Shown here: piece after piece, positions 27,420 to 34,280 of the stretch
Layout: every line of letters begins with the position of its first letter
How positions within the stretch are numbered: position 1 is the stretch's first letter
Assembly (NCBI GenBank): GCA_902537445.1
Contig: CACBBI010000004.1
Location: 1 to 63,313 of the forward strand
Direction of reading: 5' to 3'
From: an uncultured Prochlorococcus sp.
GTDB lineage: Bacteria > Cyanobacteriota > Cyanobacteriia > PCC-6307 > Cyanobiaceae
DNA: 63,313 nucleotides
The notes under the pieces: model-generated
What the model saw: the letters and a program-made list of their open reading frames with translations, nothing else
Databases searched by the model: none
What the model was told of the DNA's origin: nothing
Translations under genes and position numbers: made by a program

Positions 27420-27656
27420 TTAATTGCCCCCATTGCAATACCTTACGGCCTCAGAATTGGTGCCACCATCTTCAATAATTTCTGCAACACATTTATTAAA
27501 AAGTTTAGATTCTTTTTTTACTGAACAGAATCCAAAAGCGATCGCAGCTAATGCTATAGCCGATACAAAACTAGAACCCAGTTGTACAAAACCATAGGCA
27601 AACATAATGTTTTTCTTTCCAGAACATTTTTTTGAATCCTTTTTTTCTTCAGTCAT
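27420..27656 (-). CDS. Small membrane protein with paired cysteines (78 aa)
   Basis: A basic N terminus (TEEKKDSKKCSGKKN) is followed by one long hydrophobic stretch (VQLGSSFVSAIALAAIAFGF). A C-terminal segment with cysteines follows (FNKCVAEIIEDGG, AVRYCNGG) that could be periplasmic. The function is unknown. Confidence 0.55.
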   Translation of the reverse strand: MTEEKKDSKKCSGKKNIMFAYGFVQLGSSFVSAIALAAIAFGFCSVKKESKLFNKCVAEIIEDGGTNSEAVRYCNGGN

Positions 27657-27750
27657 TTTAAATATTTAACTCATACAAACCTATTTGATTAATCTTGCAC
27701 TTGGGAAGTGTTGCCATAGAGAAAACCGAATCAAGACTTAATTTAAACAG

Positions 27751-27912
27751 ATGAGACAAATTTTCAAAAATTCAAGTTTCCTTTTATTTTTCTTAACTTT
27801 ATTTGTAAATTTGATACATCATTCAAAAATAAATTCTTTAATTTTTTCTCAACACAAGTTTCTAGAAAAAATCTTTATTTTAAATATAAAAGTAATGATC
27901 CCACAGTTATAA
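27751..27912 (+). CDS. Possible small membrane protein (53 aa)
   Basis: The ATG-started frame has a hydrophobic N-terminal helix (FLLFFLTLFVNLIH) and an extended basic-hydrophobic remainder. It has no ribosome site, no family and strongly AT-rich codons; it may be chance. Otherwise 27657-28586 is a long intergenic stretch. Confidence 0.25.
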   Translation: MRQIFKNSSFLLFFLTLFVNLIHHSKINSLIFSQHKFLEKIFILNIKVMIPQL

Positions 27913-28018
27913 CAATAGATTATGAAGCATCTTAAACTATATTTAAACTTTTCTTGATGAAGTATTAATACTTAAAAATTATTCTAGAAAAGCTTGTTTT
28001 GATAATGCTCCCCGAGAG

Positions 28019-28129
28019 TTATCCACTTTTTTAGTGTTTTTCAACAGGGTTTTCCACAATATGTTGATTGAATTAAATCTTCTATGTGCAAAATAAAATA
28101 TTTTCTCTTTTGAAAAAAATATATCCACA
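28019..28129 (+). promoter_or_regulatory. Cluster of DnaA-box-like 9-mers
   Basis: Within 111 bases there are four same-orientation sites: TTATCCACT (28019-28027), TTTTCAACA (28038-28046), TTTTCCACA (28050-28058) and ATATCCACA (28121-28129). TTTTCCACA is the form reported for cyanobacterial DnaA boxes, and the others differ from TTATCCACA or TTTTCCACA by one base. The DNA around them is extremely AT-rich and free of confident genes. No dnaA or dnaN gene is in the window, so this need not be the chromosomal origin. Confidence 0.45.
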
Positions 28130-28188
28130 TTTTGTTTTGATGATCAGTATTATTTTAAAAGTAATTTTTTTTGATTGATTTTAAAATT

Positions 28189-28314
28189 ATGAATACTAAC
28201 AAAATTAAAAAAAATCCTACAACTGAAATCAAAGAAAAAATTAAGAACTCAAAGTTTGATGTACTTACTAACGAAAATGATTTTTTAGTTAAGAATTTAA
28301 AAAAAGCTGGATAG
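28189..28314 (+). CDS. Possible small basic protein (41 aa)
   Basis: A 41-codon frame, lysine/asparagine rich (MNTNKIKKNPTTEIKEKIK), ends FLVKNLKKAG. The end resembles that of the 57-codon gene at 32103 (LVNSLKKSG). It lies between the DnaA-like cluster and an inverted repeat. The evidence is weak. Confidence 0.35.
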   Translation: MNTNKIKKNPTTEIKEKIKNSKFDVLTNENDFLVKNLKKAG

Positions 28315-28462
28315 TGTCCTAGATTCATCAAAATTATATTTTTTCAAGCAATCTCTTTTATTTATATTTGGTTTTAAATATTTTAAATTAATTCATCAAA
28401 TATAAATTTTCTATTAAAAATAAAAAAATAGAAGTCTTATAATTAACATTAAAAAAAAATAT

Positions 28463-28513
28463 CCGTTATATTAGTTTAATCTCAACATGAGATCAGATTA
28501 GAAATATAAACGG
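28463..28513. repeat. Long imperfect inverted repeat
   Basis: Outer arms CCGTTATATT (28463-28472) and AATATAAACGG (28503-28513) pair with a single bulge. Inner arms ATCTCA (28479-28484) and TGAGAT (28488-28493) pair perfectly around a 3-base loop. It lies 74 bases before the start of the zinc-finger gene at 28587 and could be an operator or a leader hairpin. Confidence 0.5.
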
Positions 28514-28586
28514 TAAATCCATTGGGCTTATTTTAATTCTTTATTGCTTTTTTTACCTATATTTGAAAACTAGTTTCAGTTAAAAG

Positions 28587-28838
28587 ATGAATAATCAAGA
28601 ACTTAAAGTCAACTACAAAAAGCTTTTAAACAAAGCTGCTCAAGCAAACGGTCGTAAGGAAACTGTTTCTTACTTAAACCGTGCTGCTAAAATCAAGTCA
28701 AAACTATACTCAACTTCTAAAGTAAATTGCTTCAGATGTAATGGAGCAGGTTTTCTAAGAATTTCATTAGATGAGACTAAAACATGTCTATCTTGCTATG
28801 GAAAGGGTTTTTTGATTAAAGAAATTCAGCAGCTTTAA
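28587..28838 (+). CDS. DnaJ-type zinc finger protein (83 aa)
   Basis: The 83 residues have a basic helical N-terminal half (KVNYKKLLNKAAQANGRK) and two CxxCxGxG motifs, CFRCNGAGF (about 49-57) and CLSCYGKGF (about 69-77). Together these form a single zinc module like half of the DnaJ cysteine-rich domain. There is no J domain. Similar small proteins act as thiol chaperones in plastids, but the role here is inference. Confidence 0.7.
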   Translation: MNNQELKVNYKKLLNKAAQANGRKETVSYLNRAAKIKSKLYSTSKVNCFRCNGAGFLRISLDETKTCLSCYGKGFLIKEIQQL

Positions 28839-28853
28839 AAAATTTGATTGTTC

Positions 28854-29009
28854 ATGAAAGATCTCATTCAAGCTCACAAAAAATTAATTAAAACAGTAAA
28901 AGAACAAATGGGATTTTCTGATTATGGGATGTACTGGTTTGCTTTCTTGGAAGGAGGTTTAACTATATGGTTACTGGATAGAATATTTTTCCACTGGTTA
29001 AAGTTTTAA
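28854..29009 (+). CDS. Small membrane protein (51 aa)
   Basis: The 51 codons have a basic N-terminal helix (LIQAHKKLIKTVKEQMG) and a hydrophobic C-terminal helix rich in Trp and Phe (MYWFAFLEGGLTIWLLDRIFF). The start is 16 bases after the zinc-finger gene, so they are probably co-transcribed. The family is not recognised. The segment FAFLEGG is echoed by LFFLEGG in the gene at 34765. Confidence 0.5.
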   Translation: MKDLIQAHKKLIKTVKEQMGFSDYGMYWFAFLEGGLTIWLLDRIFFHWLKF

Positions 29010-29098
29010 TTTTTTTTATGTCCAAAAAATACTGCTGGTATTCAATAAATTAATTTATCGAAACCATTAAAAAAGTTGTAGCATAGTAAAAAACCAAT

Positions 29099-29326
29099 AT
29101 GCAATTACTGGGATTAATTCTTCTTCTAGCTAGTAGCTGGTACTTATGGAAATTAACATCAAACTTTCTTGATGAACCAACAAAAAAGGAGCTGACTAAT
29201 AGTTTTAATAATCTCAAAAATAAATTCTCTGAGGGGAAACAAAATTTCTCTAAAGAAAAAATAAGTGAAGCTTGGGATAAATACAAAGAAGAAGGTGGTG
29301 CCTTATCTAATAAAGACAAAAGCTAG
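29099..29326 (+). CDS. Small membrane-anchored helical protein (75 aa)
   Basis: An N-terminal hydrophobic helix (LLGLILLLASSWYLWKL) is followed by a charged helical tail (NNLKNKFSEGKQNFSKEK). Its stop shares one base with the GTG of the next gene, so this is the first of four tightly packed small genes (29099-29772). Confidence 0.6.
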   Translation: MQLLGLILLLASSWYLWKLTSNFLDEPTKKELTNSFNNLKNKFSEGKQNFSKEKISEAWDKYKEEGGALSNKDKS

Positions 29327-29580
29327 TGTATTTTTTTATTATTACAAGTCTCACTAAAGATATTTCTAGGATTGATCTGATTGGTATTTTGATTGGGCAT
29401 TTAATTTTTGGTGTTGCATTGACTCAGCTTTTAGATTGGACGTGGTTGAAAAACCTTATGAGTGAAGAAGATAAAAAAAGAATGCTTAAAATTTATACAT
29501 GGAAAGATTTATTAGTTGATGGAGCAATCGTTACGGTAGTTGTAGGAATAATCTTTTTAATAATTAGCATTTTTCTATAA
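29326..29580 (+). CDS. Two-helix membrane protein (84 aa)
   Basis: The start is GTG and overlaps the previous stop by one base. Two hydrophobic segments (LIGILIGHLIFGVALTQLL and VTVVVGIIFLIISIFL) flank a cytoplasmic loop with KKRMLKIYTWKDLLVDG. The family is not known. The stop abuts the ATG of the next gene. Confidence 0.55.
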   Translation: MYFFIITSLTKDISRIDLIGILIGHLIFGVALTQLLDWTWLKNLMSEEDKKRMLKIYTWKDLLVDGAIVTVVVGIIFLIISIFL

Positions 29581-29670
29581 ATGAACTTAACTTATATACT
29601 TTTAGTTTTCTTAATGATATCAATTGTGATTTTCACTCAAATAATAAATTCCTCCGATAAATCAAAATAA
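29581..29670 (+). CDS. Membrane micro-protein (29 aa)
   Basis: The ATG follows the preceding stop directly. The 29 codons are one hydrophobic helix (LTYILLVFLMISIVIFTQII) plus NSSDKSK. The exact head-to-tail packing (TAA-ATG on both sides) is good evidence for translation as part of an operon. Confidence 0.5.
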   Translation: MNLTYILLVFLMISIVIFTQIINSSDKSK

Positions 29671-29772
29671 ATGACAGAAGTAACTAGCAACTCCTCAACT
29701 GGGTGGTACTTAATAGCTGTGGTAAGCACTTTATCTTTTTTAGCCTTAATTTACTTCGGCCAAAAAAGATAG
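29671..29772 (+). CDS. Membrane micro-protein (33 aa)
   Basis: The 33 codons begin at the base after the previous TAA: MTEVTSNSSTGW, then a hydrophobic helix (YLIAVVSTLSFLALIYF) and GQKR. It is the last gene of the four-gene set; a strong stem-loop terminator follows 33 bases downstream. Confidence 0.5.
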   Translation: MTEVTSNSSTGWYLIAVVSTLSFLALIYFGQKR

Positions 29773-29805
29773 AGTAAATCTTGAAAGACTATTTAAGTTC
29801 ATAAA

Positions 29806-29840
29806 AAAAGCTCTGCAACTACTTGAGATGCAGAGCTTTT
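29806..29840. terminator. Bidirectional intrinsic terminator
   Basis: AAAAGCTCTGCA (29806-29817) and TGCAGAGCTTTT (29829-29840) form a perfect 12-bp stem with an 11-base loop. T-runs follow in both directions, stronger on the minus strand. It ends the four small plus-strand genes and also the minus-strand micro-gene at 29859-29981. Confidence 0.85.
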
Positions 29841-29858
29841 GATTATTAAGTGATTGAT

Positions 29859-29981
29859 TTATATAAATCTATTAATGATGAAACCTTTTTTCTTAATTAA
29901 AGAAAAAGAGACCGATGAATGTGATGAAGATACTGAATTCACGGCCCCTTTGATAACCGCATTTTTCGGTAGATACGACAA
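29859..29981 (-). CDS. Micro-gene with a consensus Shine-Dalgarno site (40 aa)
   Basis: On the minus strand AAAGGAGGTGATTCA precedes a TTG at 29981, almost the full complement of the 16S rRNA tail with ideal spacing. The frame gives 40 residues (MSYLPKNAVIKGAVNSV..., then a serine-rich stretch and KKKGFIINRF). A terminator follows at once, so the transcript would be short. The family is unknown. An overlapping plus-strand frame of 48 codons exists but has no ribosome site. Confidence 0.5.
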   Translation of the reverse strand: MSYLPKNAVIKGAVNSVSSSHSSVSFSLIKKKGFIINRFI

Positions 29982-30114
29982 TGAATCACCTCCTTTACTA
30001 ATGTTATTTTTTAAAGATAACTAAAAGAATTAAACAAGGAAAGAAATTCGTTAAAAATTTAAAAGTTTTTTAACAAATTAACAATATAAATTTCTTCAAT
30101 CAAAGGTAAAGATA

Positions 30115-30780
30115 TTACCAGGGCAAAACTTCTCCGTTAGCATGCCAAAACGTACCCGAGTTATTTTTATTTAAAGAATCAATACGCTTTAAAAGGCCAT
30201 TTGCTGATTCTTCAGGACTAATTCCATTTCTTGTAAAGCCAGTCATTCTTGTACTCACTAACCCAGGATGCAAAATAGCTACATATATATCTTCTCTAGA
30301 TAAATCTATGGAAAGTGATTTTGCTGCCATTGACAAGGCGACTTTAGACATCCTGTAACCATAAGAACTTCCAGATGTATTATCTTCAATAGATCCCATT
30401 CTACTTGTGATAAAAGCAACTTTAGAAGATCTTTTTAAAAGATGTTTAAGTGATTGAGTCATACATATTGGGCTCAATGCATTGACTTCAAATTGCCGCA
30501 AAATACTTTTTTTATCTAAGTTTTCGAAAGAATTAAATTCATAAATTCCTGCATTATGAATTAAACAATCTAAATTAACTCCAGATAATTTTTTACACAA
30601 ATTTGTTATCGACTCATTAGAAGAAATTTCTATATTCTCTTCGATTCTCACTCCTAAATCTCTAAGTTCTTTTGAAGCTTTCCTACACGTTGCAATTACA
30701 TTATCTCCCCTCTTATGAATTTGCCTACATAGTTCTAACCCAATACCCCTATTTGATCCTGTAATTAGATAAGTCGACAT
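30115..30780 (-). CDS. Short-chain dehydrogenase/reductase (C-factor-like)
   Basis: The 221-residue SDR has the NAD(P)-binding TGSNRGIGLE (7-16), NAG in HNAGIYE, a catalytic Ser-Tyr-Lys set (ITSRMGS, YGYRMSKVAL) and PGLVSTRM after the active site. It is closest in layout to the CsgA/C-factor-type SDRs. The substrate is unknown. It is monocistronic. Confidence 0.9.
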   Translation of the reverse strand: MSTYLITGSNRGIGLELCRQIHKRGDNVIATCRKASKELRDLGVRIEENIEISSNESITNLCKKLSGVNLDCLIHNAGIYEFNSFENLDKKSILRQFEVNALSPICMTQSLKHLLKRSSKVAFITSRMGSIEDNTSGSSYGYRMSKVALSMAAKSLSIDLSREDIYVAILHPGLVSTRMTGFTRNGISPEESANGLLKRIDSLNKNNSGTFWHANGEVLPW

Positions 30781-30953
30781 CTCTAAACTAAAAAATAAAA
30801 AATTAATCTAAATCCAAATATATAAGAAAACAAACTAGAAAAGAAAAAATTTATAATATTCCTTATTAGATTTTTTAAGGTTATGATAAGTTATAACGTT
30901 TAAAAGATTTGATAAAAGAAAGCAAAGATATTTTTATCATCAAAATTTAATGT

Positions 30954-31160
30954 ATGGAAATTTTCAATCAAGAATTTATACAAGAGATTATTAGGTTAAC
31001 GTGGAGAAATCCTGCTTTCATGGCTATAGCTATTGCATTAGTTTGGCTTATCCCACAATTATTTATCAGAAAAATAATGGCAAAAAAATATGCAAGAAGA
31101 AAAATAGAAATTCAGAAAAATAAAATTCAGAAGCTTTACCCAACTAATACTCCTAAATAA
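30954..31160 (+). CDS. Small membrane protein (68 aa)
   Basis: One hydrophobic helix (about 21-38, FMAIAIALVWLIPQLFI) is followed by a very basic tail (RKIMAKKYARRKIEIQKNK). The positive tail suggests a cytoplasmic C terminus near nucleic acid or lipid headgroups. No family is recognised. Confidence 0.55.
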   Translation: MEIFNQEFIQEIIRLTWRNPAFMAIAIALVWLIPQLFIRKIMAKKYARRKIEIQKNKIQKLYPTNTPK

Positions 31161-31219
31161 GATTTTTATTTATAAGATGATCAAATGAATCAAAAAAACT
31201 TTTTGCATCTATGTAAAAT

Positions 31220-31408
31220 ATGACCTACAAAATAATCAGAATTGATGGGAAAGATGACGAATTAACCGCTCAAAGTTTTGATAAGTATTCAGATGCATAC
31301 GATTTGTTAGAGGAAATATATGGAGATTTATGTTGTTCAGATGCAGATTATGGAGACATAACCTATTACGATATTGTGGAAAATGATTTAAAAAATATTA
31401 ATGGATAA
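31220..31408 (+). CDS. Hypothetical acidic protein (62 aa)
   Basis: A soluble, strongly acidic ORF (MTYKIIRIDGKDDELTAQSF, then YGDLCCSDADYGDITYYDI). It overlaps the next gene by 8 bases, which implies coupling. It looks like a small alpha-beta protein with no known motif. Confidence 0.55.
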   Translation: MTYKIIRIDGKDDELTAQSFDKYSDAYDLLEEIYGDLCCSDADYGDITYYDIVENDLKNING

Positions 31409-31610
31409 TAAGAAATGGGTTCCTACCCAAGAAGAAAATTTAGGGGTAATAACGAGTGCTTATGAATTCATTAAAGAAAAACTTTCAGAACTTCAAAAAG
31501 AAACTGGATGTCCTGATTCATTTATTTACGATTTCATTGGCAAGATTCAGAATGAATGGCATCCTGAATCTTGCCACTCAATAGTTAGAAATAACAAAAA
31601 GAAAAATTAG
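31401..31610 (+). CDS. Hypothetical protein (69 aa)
   Basis: A soluble helical ORF (VITSAYEFIKEKLSELQKE, then FIYDFIGKIQNEWHPESC). It overlaps the previous gene. The function is unknown. Confidence 0.55.
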   Translation: MDNKKWVPTQEENLGVITSAYEFIKEKLSELQKETGCPDSFIYDFIGKIQNEWHPESCHSIVRNNKKKN

Positions 31611-31679
31611 AAAATATTAAATCTTCAACTCAAATTTATAAAACTTCTTTAATATAATTTGAATTTTAAATATTAAATC

Positions 31680-31766
31680 ATGATTATTAGAATACTAGGT
31701 ATTGTACTTATCCTTGGGACGATTGCCTATTATGGTTTAGTTTTGACTGGGCAAAGCAACCTTTAG
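31680..31766 (+). CDS. Membrane micro-protein (28 aa)
   Basis: The 28 codons encode a single hydrophobic helix (MIIRILGIVLILGTIAYYG) followed by LVLTGQSNL. The short size and lone helix match other candidate micro-proteins here. No ribosome site is evident. Confidence 0.4.
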   Translation: MIIRILGIVLILGTIAYYGLVLTGQSNL

Positions 31767-31791
31767 TTTTTTTAACTTTTAAAAATTTTTC

Positions 31792-32004
31792 ATGAAATGG
31801 CCTCCTACTCTTTGTTGGACATCACCAAAAACTATTAATGGTAATAGGCATTTTCAAGTTAAAGCTTATGGTGGTAAAAATGAAGATAGATGGGTTGATA
31901 TTTTTCCTACTAAAAATAAAAAAGATATTAAAAGGATCTCATGGGCAAAACTAAAATCAGAATGGACTACTGGATGGTTAAGGCTCCCAAAAGATAAAGA
32001 TTAA
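31792..32004 (+). CDS. Trp-rich small protein (TIGR02450-like)
   Basis: The 70 residues include KWPPTLCWTSPKTINGNRHF, then WVDIFPTKN and SEWTTGWLRLP. The pattern of W...K.INGxRHF...W..GW resembles the tryptophan-rich TIGR02450 family of bacteria. The function is unknown. Codon use is ordinary. Confidence 0.6.
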   Translation: MKWPPTLCWTSPKTINGNRHFQVKAYGGKNEDRWVDIFPTKNKKDIKRISWAKLKSEWTTGWLRLPKDKD

Positions 32005-32102
32005 TTTGTTTATGTAAACAAATATTATTAACCAGAAAACTGTAAAAAATAATACCTAATACAAAAAAAATAACTTCTAATATTTTTAAAAAGCTGTTTA
32101 AT

Positions 32103-32276
32103 ATGAAGCCAGAACCGAAGAAAAAACTGCCTAATAAAAAAGTTATAAGTTCAGCAAAATTTGAGGCTAAAGAACAATTCACAAAATCTGCATTAGAAAA
32201 TTTAAAAACAGAAAATGAAAGACTTGTTAATTCACTAAAAAAATCTGGGGAAATTAAAGAATCAAAAAAAAAATAA
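32103..32276 (+). CDS. Small basic coiled-coil protein (57 aa)
   Basis: The 57 codons are lysine-rich (MKPEPKKKLPNKKVIS) with a helix (EQFTKSALENLKTENERLVN) and a basic tail. It is soluble. Possibly related in its C-terminal segment (SLKKSGEIK) to the short ORF at 28189. Confidence 0.5.
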   Translation: MKPEPKKKLPNKKVISSAKFEAKEQFTKSALENLKTENERLVNSLKKSGEIKESKKK

Positions 32277-32327
32277 ATTTACATAAATAAAATTTTTTTA
32301 TTATTATATTGTTTTATGGATTGAGAA

Positions 32328-32447
32328 ATGATTGAAAAAATCTCTCTGGCAAATTCTCATTTACCTCAACTTATAGGGTTCGTACTAATGTCAATTGGTT
32401 ATACATTAGGCAATAAATTCTATCTTCCCGAAATTAAACAAAAGTAA
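32328..32447 (+). CDS. Membrane micro-protein (39 aa)
   Basis: The 39 codons contain one hydrophobic segment (LPQLIGFVLMSIGYTLG) with a hydrophilic tail NKFYLPEIKQK. Its ATG is preceded by GAGAA. The function is unknown. Confidence 0.4.
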   Translation: MIEKISLANSHLPQLIGFVLMSIGYTLGNKFYLPEIKQK

Positions 32448-32572
32448 TAATTTATATTTATTAAAAATTAATTTAAATAAATTACATTGAAAATATATTC
32501 CTATTAAAAAAATTTTTAATAGTCTATTTGGCATGGAGAAACATGACTTTAAGGCTAATTCTGTAATTCAAT

Positions 32573-32586
32573 TAAGACTAGTCTTA
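32573..32586. promoter_or_regulatory. Perfect 14-bp palindrome upstream of the Hli gene
   Basis: TAAGACTAGTCTTA is perfectly self-complementary and lies about 155 bases upstream of the Hli start in a 290-base gap. A 21-codon frame (32533-32598, MEKHDFKANSV...) runs across it. Just before this, CTATTAAAAA (32501-32510) pairs with TTTTTAATAG (32513-32522). Possible operator and terminator; the assignment is by eye. Confidence 0.35.
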
Positions 32587-32739
32587 GGATATATCTGACA
32601 CATAAATGTAGCACTTTAGTCTTTAAAAATATTAAATCCAAAGAAAAAGTAAGGATTCATACTTATTTTTTTTAAATATGTTACATTCTTTAATAATTCA
32701 AGTTAAGGTTTCCTCTGTCAATAAAGCAGAAATAAGGAA

Positions 32740-33060
32740 ATGTTTGATACATACAAATGTCATTTACTCTTTGGCTTACTAATTGATCACATATGGAATC
32801 TAAAAATGGATGCTCTTACTAGTTTTATAGTTGTTATCATCGCAATTACAATCCAATTCTCTTTATACGCCATCAAAAGGTTGCAGGAACCTTTAGAACC
32901 AAATTATTTGATAGATAAAAATTCGAAAAAAATTAAAAACTATATGGGTAAATTTTGGAAAAGTGCCGAAATAACGAATGGGAGATTAGCTATGATTGGT
33001 TTTTTAGCTTTGATAATAAACTACGGTTTTTTTGGGTGGATAATTCCAGGTTTTATTTAA
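32740..33060 (+). CDS. hli: High-light-inducible (Hli/Scp) protein
   Basis: The protein has 106 residues. The C-terminal part has the chlorophyll-binding helix AEITNGRLAMIGFLALIIN, with the ExxNxR...M of the LHC superfamily. An additional N-terminal helix (about 26-43, FIVVIIAITIQFSLYA) is present. Hli proteins bind chlorophyll and carotenoid and protect photosystems and chlorophyll synthesis under excess light in thylakoids. The ATG at 32740 has AAGGAA just before it; an ATG at 32806 would give a more usual 84 residues. Confidence 0.88.
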   Translation: MFDTYKCHLLFGLLIDHIWNLKMDALTSFIVVIIAITIQFSLYAIKRLQEPLEPNYLIDKNSKKIKNYMGKFWKSAEITNGRLAMIGFLALIINYGFFGWIIPGFI

Positions 33061-33158
33061 ACTATCAATACATTAAGGCCTTAAAGAAAAAAATAAATCT
33101 CTCGTACAAAACAAACTCTCCTTTTAAAAAAAAAATTTTTAATATAAGTAAAAAACAA

Positions 33159-33356
33159 TTGAATAATTCTGATTTTGATAAAAATGGAATAGACAGCTTT
33201 GGAATACATTGGCTTCAATATGCTGCTTTTGCTGTTTCTGGTTTTGCTATATTTACAACCTGGGCATTTTTTTATGATGAAAGATTCCACAACTTTGTAA
33301 TGAATATTTTTAGGGTTATTAACTGCAGTGGGTTCAACTGTAATGGAGCATTTTAA
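33159..33356 (+). CDS. Hypothetical single-helix protein after hli
   Basis: A frame of at least 65 codons (TTG at 33159 as a tentative start; the frame is open further upstream, through the 3' end of hli in another frame). It contains a convincing segment DKNGIDSFGIHWLQY, a hydrophobic helix (AAFAVSGFAIFTTWAFFY) and a cysteine-bearing tail. The start is uncertain; it may have lost its original 5' end. Confidence 0.4.
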   Translation: MNNSDFDKNGIDSFGIHWLQYAAFAVSGFAIFTTWAFFYDERFHNFVMNIFRVINCSGFNCNGAF

Positions 33357-33362
33357 AATCTT

Positions 33363-33545
33363 ATGGCTAATCCAGATCAAAAAACAATATTAATTGATAA
33401 TGCTTATGAGGAAATAAAAAACATTTGTATAAATCTTCAAAAAGATACTGATGCTTCGAATTCAGAACTTAAAAGTTTACTAAAACTAATTATGAACGAA
33501 TTTGAAGAAAAAGAAGTAAAAAAAACTGGTTTTGGATTCAGGTAA
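33363..33545 (+). CDS. Hypothetical helical protein (60 aa)
   Basis: A soluble ORF (MANPDQKTILIDNAYEEIKN, then SELKSLLKLIMNEFEEKEV) ending KKTGFGFR. It starts 6 bases after the previous frame ends. The function is unknown. Confidence 0.55.
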   Translation: MANPDQKTILIDNAYEEIKNICINLQKDTDASNSELKSLLKLIMNEFEEKEVKKTGFGFR

Positions 33546-33662
33546 AGTTAGCCACTTTCTAAGAAGAAACTTAGTTATCAAATCATTTTAATATGAACAG
33601 ATTATTTACTTTAAAAAATTTAATATTTATAATTTTTCATTTTTATAGAAAGAAATAAAAAA

Positions 33663-33692
33663 GGAATGAATCTCAAATAGTAGATTCATTCC
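33663..33692 (-). terminator. Intrinsic terminator of a minus-strand micro-gene
   Basis: GGAATGAATCT (33663-33673) and AGATTCATTCC (33682-33692) form a perfect 11-bp stem with an 8-base loop, followed on the minus strand by CCTTTTTTATTTC. It lies just downstream of the micro-ORF at 33719-33760. Confidence 0.75.
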
Positions 33693-33718
33693 AGATTTAG
33701 CATTAGTTTTATCTAGAT

Positions 33719-33760
33719 TTAAATTTTATAATTTAACTCCTCTGGTGGACTGTCAATCAT
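33719..33760 (-). CDS. Micro-ORF (13 aa) with a strong ribosome site
   Basis: The frame reads MIDSPPEELNYKI and stops. It is preceded by AGGAGG exactly 6 bases before the ATG, and a dedicated terminator follows about 27 bases after the stop. The transcript would be near 130 bases. It may be a leader-type peptide or a small RNA with a translated segment. Confidence 0.4.
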   Translation of the reverse strand: MIDSPPEELNYKI

Positions 33761-33842
33761 TAGATTCCTCCTATTCAACAAGTTAAACATACGCCTTACT
33801 TATAAAGAAAGTAAATCAGTAAAAATGCTGATTTATTATTTT

Positions 33843-33944
33843 CTAAAATGTTTGAATTAAAGAAGCCAATTCTGGTGCATCTAATAAAAGTGCAAAAAAT
33901 GTAAGCACAACTAATAAAAATATGGAAAAGTAGAATTGAATCAT
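33843..33944 (-). CDS. Membrane micro-protein (33 aa)
   Basis: The 33 codons encode a hydrophobic helix (MIQFYFSIFLLVVLTFFALL) followed by LDAPELASLIQTF. The form resembles small thylakoid subunits but matches none that I recognise. It has no neighbour within 80 bases on its strand. Confidence 0.45.
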   Translation of the reverse strand: MIQFYFSIFLLVVLTFFALLLDAPELASLIQTF

Positions 33945-34044
33945 GCTTCAAAATTACTTAAAAAGAATTTTTTAAGTTGTATAAAATAATGCTTTGTTTA
34001 CATAATTAAATATCTCTACCTAGAGAAGTTTAATTAGAGAATAA

Positions 34045-34278
34045 TTAAGATGCTTCAGGAGAAAATATCGTCCTATTTTTTTGCCAATACTCACAACCTT
34101 TAAGTAAATGATCACCCTGTGGTATGAGTTTTTCGTATTTTGGACAGATCAAGATAGTTGCAAAAGTTTCTGTAGTGCTGTAGCGAAAGTGATTGCAAGT
34201 AATACAAATCTTTGTTCGTTTTCGTTTTAAAGTAGATTCTTTTAGATATTCCCACTTTGACGGATTTACCTTGATCAT
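34045..34278 (-). CDS. Small cysteine-rich protein (77 aa)
   Basis: The 77 residues contain four cysteines in a possible metal site (CITCNHF, ILICPKYE, KGCEYW). The N terminus is basic (KESTLKRKRTK). It lies 2 bases after the DUF1651 gene stop, so it is in the same transcript and under the same operator. The function is unknown. Confidence 0.6.
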   Translation of the reverse strand: MIKVNPSKWEYLKESTLKRKRTKICITCNHFRYSTTETFATILICPKYEKLIPQGDHLLKGCEYWQKNRTIFSPEAS

Positions 34279-34280
34279 GA

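Noticed and set aside
28019..28129. Calling the DnaA-like cluster the replication origin
   Set aside because: No dnaA, dnaN or other origin-linked gene is in the window, and four near-consensus 9-mers in AT-rich DNA are not enough.
29878..30024. 48-codon plus-strand frame (MKPFFLIKEKETDECDED...)
   Set aside because: It has no ribosome site, while the minus strand has an almost perfect one with a terminator; both cannot be excluded but minus is favoured.
33593..33658. 21-codon plus-strand frame (MNRLFTLKNL...)
   Set aside because: Too short, AT-driven and without ribosome site or neighbour coupling.
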